Source of the DNA: Azophilus sp965247035
GTDB taxonomy: Bacteria > Pseudomonadota > Gammaproteobacteria > Pseudomonadales > Azotimanducaceae
NCBI GenBank assembly: GCA_965247035.1
Contig: CBDFGJ010000001.1
Location: 930,001 to 994,000, forward strand
Length of the DNA stretch: 64,000 nucleotides
Direction of reading: 5' to 3'
The notes below the pieces were generated by a model. It made no database searches. It was not told the DNA's origin and saw only the letters and a program-made list of their open reading frames with translations. Made by a program: the position numbers and the translations under genes. Shown piece after piece: positions 26,799 through 35,794 of the stretch (position 1 is the stretch's first letter; each line of letters opens with the position of its first letter).

Positions 26799-28133
26799 AT
26801 GGGAAAAAACAGCAGCCTTGCCAAGCAAGTGATCGAAAACGGCGTCGTCATCGACGGGCTGGGCAATGCCCCTAGGCGCGCCAACCTAGTCATTGAAGAC
26901 ACCCGCATTCTGAGTGTCGGCGACGAGACGCCAAGCGAGCCGGCGCAGCGCATTGATGCGACCAATCTGGTGGTCATGCCCGGCCTGATCGATGCCCACT
27001 GCCACATCAGTTTTGACGAACCTGGCTCCAACGACGAACTGTTCTTCCACCGGCGCCAAGGCTTGGCCGCCATTATCGCAGCGGTCAACGCCCGCAAGCT
27101 CCTTTGCGCCGGCGTAACTGGCTTTTTGGATGCGGACAGCCTGTTTGAAATCGGCGTTGATCTCAGGGACGCCATTGAAGCGGGCATCGTACCCGGTCCG
27201 CGCATGGCCACCGGCGGCAACGCCCTGCTGACCGCCGCTGGCGGCACCGCAGGGCGGCTGATTCCCGATGAAGGGGTCATTGGCTACGGCAAGGTTGTCC
27301 GCTCCCACGACGAAATCAGAGCCGAAGTGAGGCAGCAAATCAAGCGCGGCGTGGACTGGATCAAGGTGCATGTCACCGGGCTAACGCCACGGCAAAAACG
27401 GCTCGGGGAGGCGCAAGCCTGGAACCGAGCCGAACTTGAACTGGTGGTGAACACCGCCCATGACTTAGACATCCCGGTGGTCGGCCATTGCCGTGGCGCA
27501 CAAAGCATCCGGGACGCCGCCGAAGTCGGGTTCGATCTCATCCTGCACGCCACGTACATGGATGAAGCCGCCCTTGAAGCCGTAGTCCAGGCTAGGGTGC
27601 CCATCGTGCCCACGTTCACCTTCCAGGCGAATCTGGCGGACTACGGCGAACGGGTTGGCGCAGGGCCGGAAATCCGGGCTATCTTTCAACGAGAGATTGA
27701 ATCGAGCTGCCACATGTTGAAGCGCGCCTATGACGCTGGCGTGCCCCTGCTATGCGGCACCGAGAGCGGCTTTTCGCTCACCCCCTATGGCGATTGGCAC
27801 TATCGGGAGCTGGAAGTGTTCGTGCGCGACCTCGGTTTGTCGCCGCTTGAGGCGATCCAAGCCGCAACCAGCGAAGCCGCCCGCGCCATCGGCCTTTACG
27901 GTCAAACCGGGGCGATTGCGCCGGGCTACCTAGCGGACCTGCTCATCCTTGATGGCGACCCGGCGGCAGATATCCGTGTGCTCGGCGAGCGCCAACGGAT
28001 CAAGCGGGTGATGATCGGCGGCCGCGAACAAGCGCTCGACTGGCCGGCGCCAGACCGCAACGACCCACCCGGTTGGCGGGTGTCCAGCTATAGCGACCGC
28101 ATTCTTCGCCGGCATCTGATCGATGAGCCCTGA
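26799..28133 (+). CDS. Metal-dependent amidohydrolase
   Basis: 444 residues of the amidohydrolase superfamily (imidazolonepropionase/prolidase-like branch). Metal and catalytic features are GLIDAHCHISFD (HxH), the bridging Lys in DWIKVHVTG, a His in VVGHCRGA, another in LILHATYMD and LLCGTESGFS near the C-terminus where the catalytic Asp is expected (here Glu-containing). No signal peptide is seen. ATG 26799 (MGKNSSLAKQVIENG) fits the family start. The substrate may be an amide, lactam or carbamate. Confidence 0.88.
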   Translation: MGKNSSLAKQVIENGVVIDGLGNAPRRANLVIEDTRILSVGDETPSEPAQRIDATNLVVMPGLIDAHCHISFDEPGSNDELFFHRRQGLAAIIAAVNARKLLCAGVTGFLDADSLFEIGVDLRDAIEAGIVPGPRMATGGNALLTAAGGTAGRLIPDEGVIGYGKVVRSHDEIRAEVRQQIKRGVDWIKVHVTGLTPRQKRLGEAQAWNRAELELVVNTAHDLDIPVVGHCRGAQSIRDAAEVGFDLILHATYMDEAALEAVVQARVPIVPTFTFQANLADYGERVGAGPEIRAIFQREIESSCHMLKRAYDAGVPLLCGTESGFSLTPYGDWHYRELEVFVRDLGLSPLEAIQAATSEAARAIGLYGQTGAIAPGYLADLLILDGDPAADIRVLGERQRIKRVMIGGREQALDWPAPDRNDPPGWRVSSYSDRILRRHLIDEP

Positions 28134-28189
28134 AACGGGCGTTGCCCCAGCACCAACAGGGCTGGTCCAGCGAACAGCGCAGCCGCAAA

Positions 28190-30031
28190 TCAGGGGGTGT
28201 ACCAAATCGGCGACGTATAGGCCCGGTCTTGAACCGTCGACGGCACATCCTTAGGCCGTTCCAAGCCGAAGTAGACGGCGTCATAAGTAGTCCATCGGGG
28301 CCGAGGAATCTCGATCACCCGAGCATAGTAGAAGGCGCGCTGGTTCGGATCGAAGTCCGGGTCCCGCCAAACGACGGCCAGATTGGAAGCGCCAATGCTA
28401 TTGTCGAACGTCGCCGTCTCAAGGTTCACGGTTGAACCCACCGGCCCTACCTTGCCGCTGCCCCGCTTCGGCTTGCGGTTACCGGACCAAGCCACGTCAT
28501 AGACCTTCTCCTGTAGCGCGCCTTTCCCGTCCAGCCATCCTTTAATGATCTGCGCCCGGTCTAAGTTGGCGCCGTCCGGATCCTTGGCGGCAACGAGGAT
28601 GAATGATGGGCTCGCGTCCTTCGGAGCGACCGTCAGATCACCGCCCATGGGAACTCCCTGGGCATAGGCGATGTCAAGGTAGGCCGGTCGGTTCACAACC
28701 CCGGGCCGGTAGTTCCAGCCGCCGAAAAAACGCACGCTGATGCGGGAGCCGGTAGTGGCGTAAACCTCACGCCGCTTCATGGCTTCAAACAGGGCCGCCC
28801 GGGTGTTTTCACGCGCCCAGATAGCCGCGTAGCCGGTTGCCACAATGTTCCGGTTTTGCCATAGCCGGTCCGCCGCCATCGCGTTTTCCAGCCGTGCAGG
28901 CCCAGGCTCGGATTCCGGAAACTTGCCGAAGAAATTATCCTCTTCCGGGGTGGAGATGGAGTTGTGGCCGTCCGTGCTGCCAATCATGCCGAATTTGAAC
29001 GGGTTGACGCCAAGCTCCACTTCGTAGCGCAAGCCAAGCTTCAAGGCGCCCCGGGCGTACTCGTGCTCTAGCATCCAGTCCTCCTTGGGAGCGGAGCGAC
29101 CGATGTTGTCCCAATCCCAATTCTCGAAGTCCGCGAACTCATCCGTCGGAGACAAGGTGGGATGGGCTTCGGAGTCCCCCTTCACCTGGGTCATTTCGTA
29201 AATGGGCTCCCAGCGGCTGCGCAAGCGGGCGTAGGCAGCGTCAATCGGCTTGCCGTCCAAAGACCTGGCAGGGAACATAATGCCGTTGGACAGGTTGCCG
29301 TTATGGGGCACGGCCATCACCTCGCCGCCAGTTTCCGCCTCGTAGCGGGCCAACGCCTGCCAAAGCTCTCGCGGGTCTAGGCTTTCCTGGGCGGAAAACG
29401 GCGGTAACTGGCTCGCCTTCTCAGCGTCGTCTTTGTAGATGACCACGCGATGCAGGTTGTTGCCATCCACGGCGGAAGTCCACTCGTAGCCGATGAAGGC
29501 GGTGAACTGGCCGGGCTTGTTGTGTTCGTCAGCGGTTTGGGCCACGTCCCGCCAGATCAACCGTCTGGTGCGCTCAGGAAAGGGATGGTGGCTTGCAGGA
29601 TCCTGCAAGCTGTTGACAAACGCGGCGAAGAACTGAGCGGTATCGCCTTCCGCCAGATAACTCCGCCATTGCTGCCCGGCGGAGGTCTCCGTAACGATGG
29701 GGTCCCCAACCTGAAAGCGGTAATACCCGCCAAGATATTCCGCATGGTCCGACACCACTAGGAAATCGAACGGACGGCGCAATTGCACCTGCATCCCGTT
29801 GTGGGCGGTGAGCGCCTGACCTTGGGCGTAACGGAAGGCGTCCGCCGGGGTCAGGTTCATGTTGCCGAGGGAATAAGCGTCCGCTGAATTGCGGGTGTGC
29901 AGATGGGTGTCGCCCCAATAGAGGTTTTTTGGATAGTCTTGGCCCACTGGGGCAGAGTACTCGCCAGCGCCGAAGGACGAGCCAGTGCCTGCCAATAGAA
30001 GAGCGCAAAGGGCTTGAAGGGTTTTATTCAT
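28190..30031 (-). CDS. Exported DUF3604-family protein
   Basis: 613 residues with a signal peptide (MNKTLQALCALLLAGTGSSFGAG). The mature protein begins with PHP-like metal-binding residues in YWGDTHLHTRNSADA, with further His in VVSDHAEYLGGYY and GMIGSTDGHNS, matching the large DUF3604 family of uncharacterised periplasmic or outer-surface hydrolase-like proteins common in marine gammaproteobacteria. I chose ATG 30031 because GGAGGAG lies about six bases upstream; ATG 30034 is equally in frame. It is convergent with the amidohydrolase. Confidence 0.85.
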   Translation of the reverse strand: MNKTLQALCALLLAGTGSSFGAGEYSAPVGQDYPKNLYWGDTHLHTRNSADAYSLGNMNLTPADAFRYAQGQALTAHNGMQVQLRRPFDFLVVSDHAEYLGGYYRFQVGDPIVTETSAGQQWRSYLAEGDTAQFFAAFVNSLQDPASHHPFPERTRRLIWRDVAQTADEHNKPGQFTAFIGYEWTSAVDGNNLHRVVIYKDDAEKASQLPPFSAQESLDPRELWQALARYEAETGGEVMAVPHNGNLSNGIMFPARSLDGKPIDAAYARLRSRWEPIYEMTQVKGDSEAHPTLSPTDEFADFENWDWDNIGRSAPKEDWMLEHEYARGALKLGLRYEVELGVNPFKFGMIGSTDGHNSISTPEEDNFFGKFPESEPGPARLENAMAADRLWQNRNIVATGYAAIWARENTRAALFEAMKRREVYATTGSRISVRFFGGWNYRPGVVNRPAYLDIAYAQGVPMGGDLTVAPKDASPSFILVAAKDPDGANLDRAQIIKGWLDGKGALQEKVYDVAWSGNRKPKRGSGKVGPVGSTVNLETATFDNSIGASNLAVVWRDPDFDPNQRAFYYARVIEIPRPRWTTYDAVYFGLERPKDVPSTVQDRAYTSPIWYTP

Positions 30032-30236
30032 CATGCTCCTCCATGCTCCCCTTATGGAAATTCGACCAACCGGCCACAACGGCCGCGCTCACTACAGTTC
30101 GCAACCCGAGTTCGCGAGCGGTCAGCTTGCAGTGGCAGGGAACGGCAGCAGGCCCCTCGGCATTCCCGCAATTCCCACGTTGCCACCAAACCCGAACTCT
30201 ACGCAATCCCACCGGCAAAGCCAAATGGCCTGATGG

Positions 30237-31031
30237 CTACCACTTGTTGCGCAGTTCACGCAGCCTGATGAACACATCCCTAGGCGATGGCTGCTCGCCT
30301 AGTTGCGGGAAGGACTCCCGCAGTCGGGCGATGACGGAGGGGCTGGTCAGGCGCAAGAAGGTGTTGAAGGCCTTTTCCTGGCCGAGTGTCGTGACCACGG
30401 CCGCGGTCGGGTCGTGGCTGCGCTCCAAGGAGGCGAGCAGATCGACGGCGACTTGGTTGTCCGGCTCCCGGTCTAGGGTGAAGGCTAGGTTGTTGGTGAT
30501 GTAATCGTGGCCGGGATAAACGCGGGTGGCGTCCGGCAGCTTGCTCAGCTGGGTGGCGAAGGTCTCGTAGAGTTCATTTGGATGGCCGCCGTTGTGGCAA
30601 TTGCCGGCTCCGGCGTTGAACAGCGTGTCGCCGCAGAACAACGCCGGTTCATCGGTCTGCGACAGCAGGCAGATATGGCTCATGGTGTGCCCGGGCGTGT
30701 CGAGCGCCAACAGCTCCACGGTGTTGCCCACCCGTACCAGGTCTCCGGCGGCGAGGCCTCGGTCCATGCCGGCAATGGCCTTGCTGGCGTTGGCGTGGGC
30801 CATGAGGCGGGCCCCGGTCGCCTGCTGCAGAGGCCCATTGCCGCCGGTGTGGTCAAAGTGTTCGTGCGTGTTCAGAATCCAGGTGATCGTCCAGCTCTTG
30901 GCGCGGGCCGCAGCCAAGCACTTTTCGTGATCCAAGGGGTCGATGGCAAGCGCCTCGCCGGTCTCTGGGCAGGCGATCAGGTAGTTGAAGTTGCGGTAGG
31001 CGTTGCCGGTCCAAATCTGTTCAACAAGCAT
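30237..31031 (-). CDS. gloB: Hydroxyacylglutathione hydrolase (glyoxalase II)
   Basis: 264 residues of the metallo-beta-lactamase fold with THEHFDHTGGN (THxHxDH) binding two metals, LDTPGHTMSHICL, and CGDTLFNAGAGNCHNGG, VYPGHDYITNN further on. These match the GloB group that hydrolyses S-lactoylglutathione in methylglyoxal detoxification, in a subgroup with NCHNGG in place of the common GRxFEG segment. The C-terminus FIRLRELRNKW has the basic residues expected to bind glutathione. Confidence 0.88.
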   Translation of the reverse strand: MLVEQIWTGNAYRNFNYLIACPETGEALAIDPLDHEKCLAAARAKSWTITWILNTHEHFDHTGGNGPLQQATGARLMAHANASKAIAGMDRGLAAGDLVRVGNTVELLALDTPGHTMSHICLLSQTDEPALFCGDTLFNAGAGNCHNGGHPNELYETFATQLSKLPDATRVYPGHDYITNNLAFTLDREPDNQVAVDLLASLERSHDPTAAVVTTLGQEKAFNTFLRLTSPSVIARLRESFPQLGEQPSPRDVFIRLRELRNKW

Positions 31032-31147
31032 AGGCGATTCTCCGTTCCATTAGGGCCAATCCACAATGAGAGTGCCAATTGCTCATATTGGCTTTCCAGG
31101 TTCTCGACGGCAACCTCGCATGGATTGAACGCCAACCAGGAGCAGTC

Positions 31148-32518
31148 ATGGCAATGAAGTCAAAGTCTACTGTAATTGCAACGATGCACGGGCACAATGA
31201 CAAAGCGCTAGGAGAGGTTTGCATGGATGCAGCGCCATTTGCGCCGGGCCAACGGCGGCCAGTGCTTTTTGCCATGTGCGGTGATGATTGCGAACTGTTC
31301 TTCAAACGGGAGGAGCTAAACGAAAAACAGCGCGGTGAGGACCGGGAGAACCGGGACCTCACCTCCGTGCTGCAGGTGGCTCTGATGTCTATGGGCAAGC
31401 CGGCGGATCGGGTTGCCCTGTTCGATGACTTCCTGCGTCCGCCGTGGCGGCAGTTGCTAGAATTTTTCCACCAGCTCCATCAAAAAGTCTGTGGCGCGGT
31501 GGTGCCGCTTGACCACTGCCTGTTCCATCCCCATCGGTCCTTCTACACCGAAGTGGCCAAGGCGAGGGCCCCCGGCGAATTGGCCGGGCTCTACATGATT
31601 AGCGGCAGCAACCAAGCCGTGCATGGCAGCCAGGATGCCTGGGCCATCAGCCAAGCGGCCAACTCCAAGATGCGGCTGGCGCAGGATGCGCGCTTGCGGG
31701 GCATCCCCACGCCGGAAACCCTGGTCACCACCAAGCATGGCTTGAACAGCAGTGAAACCGCCGCTTTTTTCGCCCGCCACAACCAGCGGTTGATGTTGAA
31801 GATCAAGGGGCTGGCCGGCGCCCGCAACGTGACGGTTGTGGCTGGCGTCAGCGAGGCCGAAGACTACTTGCGGCTGTTCGGGCCGGATACAGAGGTGGTC
31901 CTGCAGGAGCAATTAAACACGGATGAATGGACGGAAATGACGGTGGACTTGACCCTTAGCGAAGACGCCATCGACATCACCAACGTCCGTCGCATCCTGT
32001 TTGCCGATGGTCTGTGGGTTGGCAACTACCTATGCGACGACCTGCCGTTGTCGCAACGTCAGCGGCAAGTGCTGACCGACACTGGCGCCTACATCCGCTC
32101 TTTGGGGTACGTTGCTGCCGAGGGCCTGAACTGCGGCATCGACTACTTTGTGCGTGGCGATGACATCAAGGTCATTGAGACCAACGCCCGCTGGACCGGA
32201 GGGCTGTTTCCAGCTTGGATGCGCAGGCGCCTGAAGGCCGGCAACCAACCCACCGTTTGCTTCTTCGACGCCATCTCCCTAGACAAGCTATCGAACTACC
32301 AAGCCTTCGCCCGCACCCATCTCTACCGGCCGGGAAAAAACCCTTTCTCCGCTGTGCCCTTGGGCTTCAGCCCCCACACCTTTGAGTCTGACGGACGCGA
32401 ACGGATGCACCTTTGGCAAATGGTCATCGGCGACCTCGAAGCCTTCAAATCCGCCAAGCACAAGGCGCTTGGCCCGCAAGAGATGCAGACGGCGGACAAG
32501 ATCAAGCTCGATTTCTAA
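31148..32518 (+). CDS. Orphan ATP-grasp-fold enzyme
   Basis: 456 residues from ATG 31148, preceded by GGAG. The C-terminal two thirds look like an ATP-grasp domain: RLMLKIKGLAGARNVTVV (ATP-binding Lys and glycine loop), VVLQEQLNTDEWTEMTVDL and IKVIETNARWTGGLFP, carrying the E-x-N metal ligands. The N-terminal 170 residues (RRPVLFAMCGDDCELFF onward) are not recognised. ATP-grasp enzymes ligate carboxylates to amines or thiols; substrates here are unknown. It is flanked by glyoxalase II (divergent) and an IS remnant, so context is no help. Confidence 0.75.
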   Translation: MAMKSKSTVIATMHGHNDKALGEVCMDAAPFAPGQRRPVLFAMCGDDCELFFKREELNEKQRGEDRENRDLTSVLQVALMSMGKPADRVALFDDFLRPPWRQLLEFFHQLHQKVCGAVVPLDHCLFHPHRSFYTEVAKARAPGELAGLYMISGSNQAVHGSQDAWAISQAANSKMRLAQDARLRGIPTPETLVTTKHGLNSSETAAFFARHNQRLMLKIKGLAGARNVTVVAGVSEAEDYLRLFGPDTEVVLQEQLNTDEWTEMTVDLTLSEDAIDITNVRRILFADGLWVGNYLCDDLPLSQRQRQVLTDTGAYIRSLGYVAAEGLNCGIDYFVRGDDIKVIETNARWTGGLFPAWMRRRLKAGNQPTVCFFDAISLDKLSNYQAFARTHLYRPGKNPFSAVPLGFSPHTFESDGRERMHLWQMVIGDLEAFKSAKHKALGPQEMQTADKIKLDF

Positions 32519-32530
32519 GCGACGGGCTTC

Positions 32531-32551
32531 GTGCCATCAATGGCACCCCTT
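32531..32551 (+). terminator. Possible weak terminator of the ATP-grasp gene
   Basis: GTGCCATCAATGGCAC forms a short hairpin followed by CCCCTTTT, twelve bases after the stop. The stem is only six to seven pairs and the T-tract is short, and the sequence lies at the edge of an IS remnant, so this is tentative. Confidence 0.35.
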
Positions 32552-33070
32552 TTCAAAAGCAACGCGGCGAGTAACGCGAGCAATGGGATGGATGAGAAGA
32601 AAATGTTGTGCATGAGATTTTGTCGTCGCGTGGTAATTAAAACAATCAGATGTATAGGCCCATAACCTCTGGCACTCTAGTTGATTCGTAATTAGGGATT
32701 GTACATGAGAAAGCAGGGCCAATGCTTGGTGAGGTCGTTCGGTGTTGTAAAACACCAGCCAGTCGGCCAGTTTTTGGTTAAAGCTGTCCAGATCGGTGAA
32801 CAGCAAATCCTCATGGTGGTCGATGAAGCTCTCCTGAATGGTGCGGTTGAAGCGTTCACAATGGGCGTTCATTTTCGGCGACCTCGGATAGGTCCGCCAG
32901 TGGGTGATGTGATGGCGGTCGAGTTCGCTTTCGAAGTTTTTCATAAACTCCGAGCCGTTGTCGGTCAACAGGTAGCGGATCGGCACCGGAGTCAGGGAGA
33001 TAAGGGAGCGCAGGGCGTGTGCGGCGCGGGCGCTGCTGCGGGCGTTGGTCGTTAGTGATGGATTGTTGCA
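32537..33070 (-). pseudogene. IS481-type transposase remnant (integrase core)
   Basis: The minus strand encodes the second half of an rve integrase core: AHALRSLISLTPVPIRYLL, TDNGSEFMKNFESELDRHH, then SPKMNAHCERFNRTIQESF with the catalytic Glu, and VFYNTERPHQALALLSHV. The N-terminal helix-turn-helix and first catalytic Asp are missing beyond about 33070, so the element is dead. It borders the AT-rich CBASS operon and may record how that region was acquired. Confidence 0.8.
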
Positions 33071-33177
33071 CGACAGCCGGCACCTCGGACACTGCGCCCG
33101 CGGGTTTAACGAAATATGACAAACTGGTTACAATAGAAATCTAAATATAAATCTCACTCATGCTCATTTAGTTGCGA

Positions 33178-33828
33178 TCAGGTCAACAATAATTCTTTGT
33201 GAAAAGATACGATATGTGTAATCAAATCCACAATCACATCTTTGTCTTTGGGGTTACTTATGGCAATAAACACTGTCAGTTTGTAGATAATGCCATAAGG
33301 AATGACCTGCGCTTCTTTTGTCTTATGTAGCATTCCATTCATGTCCAAATACCATATAAAAAGAAATGCTGCTATTCTCTTATTGCCATCAATAAAAAGG
33401 TGGTCTTTCACTAAGAAATAGAGCAGATGCGCTGCTTTGCTTTCCACGCTTGGATAATAGTCTCCCTCTTCCGAACCTTGATAAATATTACCTATAATTT
33501 TTTCAACGCCGCCGTTTCGCTCAACACCAAAATATTCTACGTTTTCTCCCTCAGAGCGCAGATGTTCTTTAAGCGTTGATATAATGATGTCTGTTTTTCC
33601 CTTATTCAGAGTATATGGTTCTGATGCATATGCTACCGCGATATCAACAGCGCCCTCTTGAGTGTGGTCGTGTTGCCTGATAAAAAGCAATGTGTCAAGG
33701 TACTCGTTAATGCACCCCAAGAAACTCAAAGATTCATCGGCATCTAATCCAAGATTTTGTAGCGCGTAATACTCTTTGCTTGCTTGGCTAATTTTTCCTA
33801 CTATTTTTTCGTCTTCAATATCTGTCAT
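33178..33828 (-). CDS. Fic-domain (AMPylase-type) protein, last gene of the CBASS operon
   Basis: 216 residues with a Fic core at about 80-180. The active motif HLFIDGNKRIAAFLF matches HxFx(D/E)GNxR with catalytic His, metal-binding Asp and Arg intact, and is preceded by YPSVESKAAHLLYFLVKDH as in Fic proteins often linked to RhuM. I see no clear inhibitory (S/T)xxxE(G/N) helix. Such enzymes transfer AMP or other phosphate-containing groups to proteins. The ATG overlaps the stop of the membrane effector gene (ATGA), so it is translationally coupled to the CBASS genes. It shares their low GC. Its role could be toxin, regulator or accessory effector. Confidence 0.85.
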   Translation of the reverse strand: MTDIEDEKIVGKISQASKEYYALQNLGLDADESLSFLGCINEYLDTLLFIRQHDHTQEGAVDIAVAYASEPYTLNKGKTDIIISTLKEHLRSEGENVEYFGVERNGGVEKIIGNIYQGSEEGDYYPSVESKAAHLLYFLVKDHLFIDGNKRIAAFLFIWYLDMNGMLHKTKEAQVIPYGIIYKLTVFIAISNPKDKDVIVDLITHIVSFHKELLLT

Positions 33829-34343
33829 TTCAATCGCTTGGTTGTAATCATTGATAGGAACACATCATTTAACAACCGCCCTCTGAAGTTAGTGACCGTT
33901 ACATTATGATGAGCATTCAGTTTTATCATAGCTGGCTCATTTATGAGTCCTTCTTCTCGGGGAGCATAGACGACAAGTCCTACCGAATGATTTTTAACAC
34001 GTAACACTTCATCCAATTTGTCCTTGAAATCCGGCCAATAAACCAACAGCAAGTCTGCTGTCTCGGCACTATTAATATCTTTTTTTCCGATGTTAAGTAT
34101 ATTTTTTTCTTTAAATAGATTTGAATCAATCAGTATTTTTTTTAAGCTATTATAGTCATCGCTACATGCAAAGATTACAATTTTGTTTCTGGAGAGAGCA
34201 ATGCCCAAGCGCCACCAAACAGGAATAACACCCATAACCACTAAATAGGCTATAGATATCGGTCCAACTACAAGCACCAAAGTACTTATGCCACCCATAA
34301 TCATAAAAAATGGATGATCGAAAAAATTAATGATGCAGGACAT
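33825..34343 (-). CDS. Candidate CBASS membrane effector (TM plus Rossmann-like domain)
   Basis: 172 residues. The N-terminal part (about 8-48) is strongly hydrophobic (FFMIMGGISTLVLVVGPISI then YLVVMGVIPVWW), one or two membrane helices. Residues 52-172 form a soluble alpha/beta domain with NKIVIFACSDDYNSLKKIL, ADLLLVYWPDFKDKLDE, HSVGLVVYAPREEGLI and NVTVTNFRGRLLNDVF. I do not recognise a named catalytic motif. In CBASS operons the gene beside the cyclase module usually encodes the effector, and membrane effectors typically depolarise or perforate the membrane on nucleotide binding; that role is inferred from position. It begins directly after the ATPase gene. Confidence 0.65.
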   Translation of the reverse strand: MSCIINFFDHPFFMIMGGISTLVLVVGPISIAYLVVMGVIPVWWRLGIALSRNKIVIFACSDDYNSLKKILIDSNLFKEKNILNIGKKDINSAETADLLLVYWPDFKDKLDEVLRVKNHSVGLVVYAPREEGLINEPAMIKLNAHHNVTVTNFRGRLLNDVFLSMITTKRLK

Positions 34344-35282
34344 TTATAAAGCTATATTGTTAAATGGTGGGGACGGTTTTATTTGACGGGCAGCTTTCAG
34401 AACATCATCAAAATTAATCGACTTGTCAGGATATGCCGACATTGTAATAGCGTGAAACAATCGATGCGTGATATCTGAAAATGTATACCCATAATTTCGC
34501 TCTTCAGTTTTGCCGGTAGCCTCAACAGTCTTAGTGATTTGTTGCGCATCAAAACCAAGTTCTTCCAGCGCAGGCTTTAGTATGGCAGCACGTTTTTCCG
34601 CATTGGGCCGTTCAAATACAAACATTTCTGTAGCGCGGCGAAGAATGGCAGGATCAATTGCTTCCAGTCTATTGGTGCACATTATCACCGCGACGGGCAG
34701 GTGTTGCCGATTTAGCATATCCATACCGCGTATCAACGCATTCACCCCGGCACGGTCCTCATGATGCATTTGCTCACTGTCGCGTGATTGCGCCAAGGCA
34801 TCAGCTTCGTCTATGAGCAAAATAACGCCCGCTCGGTAGCTACCGTCCTTTGATTTATATATTTGCTTGCATGCATGTTCGACATAACCAAAGGCGGAAG
34901 AAATTAATTTGGTCATTTCACCAACCAGCCCTGATCCGCGTGTGGACAGACTCATTGGGAACAAAGTTATCTCTACGTTACCGCTTCTGGCAACTCGGCT
35001 TCCAATTGTCTCCGACAACTCCGTTTTCCCCGTGCCAACATCACCAGCAATAATGATTAATGGATGTTTGTTCTTGGTGTAATTAAAGATAGTTACCGCT
35101 TTGGGATGATGGCGCTTACGCCACTCCTTAATACGCGCAGGGAACAACAACATTTCCAGAATCTTTGACAACCTGTCAATTTGTTCATCAATGCCGACCA
35201 AACGCGCAAGACGCTCGTCCGCTTCGCTATCTGGCAATATCGTACGTTGACCAAAAACATCGTCTATTGATTTTTCTTCCAT
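34344..35282 (-). CDS. cap6: TRIP13-like AAA+ ATPase Cap6 (CBASS)
   Basis: 312 residues with one AAA+ module: Walker A IAGDVGTGKTELSE, Walker B VILLIDEADAL, sensor-1 VIMCTNRLEAIDPAILRRA with the arginine finger region. It is closest in layout to the bacterial Pch2/TRIP13 proteins (Cap6) of type III CBASS, which remodel HORMA proteins and so switch off the CD-NTase until infection. Adjacent placement to a HORMA gene (4-bp gap) supports this strongly. Confidence 0.88.
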   Translation of the reverse strand: MEEKSIDDVFGQRTILPDSEADERLARLVGIDEQIDRLSKILEMLLFPARIKEWRKRHHPKAVTIFNYTKNKHPLIIIAGDVGTGKTELSETIGSRVARSGNVEITLFPMSLSTRGSGLVGEMTKLISSAFGYVEHACKQIYKSKDGSYRAGVILLIDEADALAQSRDSEQMHHEDRAGVNALIRGMDMLNRQHLPVAVIMCTNRLEAIDPAILRRATEMFVFERPNAEKRAAILKPALEELGFDAQQITKTVEATGKTEERNYGYTFSDITHRLFHAITMSAYPDKSINFDDVLKAARQIKPSPPFNNIAL

Positions 35283-35286
35283 TTCG

Positions 35287-35790
35287 CTAATTCACCTTTA
35301 TTGCAGAACGTTGCACGCCCAATTCGCCCGCTGTATAACTTCTACCTATAGCCCAGGAACCTTTTTCAATGCTTGGTTCCGTCCCATCCACGCGTTGAAA
35401 CGGAAGTGTTTCTTTAAAACATTCTTTTTCACATTCAGGTAGACGGTGCCACCTCATCGAATAACTTAAAAACGAGGTAAAATGAGAACCGCTTATATCT
35501 CTTTCATATATCATCCCCCCGGGGTCGCTACCAGAAACGCCGCCATCAATTGCTTTATATTTTAATGCCACAATCCATTTACCATTTTGCATATAACCAT
35601 ATGTGACGGCATCCAAATACCCGGCATTTAGTAGCAATTGCAGTTCTTCTTCATATGCATCAATTTCCCAGTCTGACGGACTATTAATTCCATAAAGCCG
35701 TTGTAATCGTTTTAAGTCCGCAGACACCTTGGCAGCAATATGGCGTGCGTAAACATAGGTATTTGTACGTGTTGATGTCATTGTAGACAT
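35287..35790 (-). CDS. cap7: Bacterial HORMA-domain protein Cap7 (CBASS)
   Basis: 167 residues from ATG 35790 (MSTMTSTRTNTYVYARHIAA). The segment TNTYVYARHIAAKVSADLKR and the mixed alpha/beta body follow the bacterial HORMA pattern, and the tail WAIGRSYTAGELGVQRSAIK resembles the C-terminal safety-belt/closure peptide of Cap7. In type III CBASS, Cap7 in its closed state binds and activates the CD-NTase, and Cap6 reopens it. The start lies four bases after the CD-NTase stop. A longer frame from 35961 would overlap the CD-NTase and is unlikely. Confidence 0.82.
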   Translation of the reverse strand: MSTMTSTRTNTYVYARHIAAKVSADLKRLQRLYGINSPSDWEIDAYEEELQLLLNAGYLDAVTYGYMQNGKWIVALKYKAIDGGVSGSDPGGMIYERDISGSHFTSFLSYSMRWHRLPECEKECFKETLPFQRVDGTEPSIEKGSWAIGRSYTAGELGVQRSAIKVN

Positions 35791-35794
35791 TACG

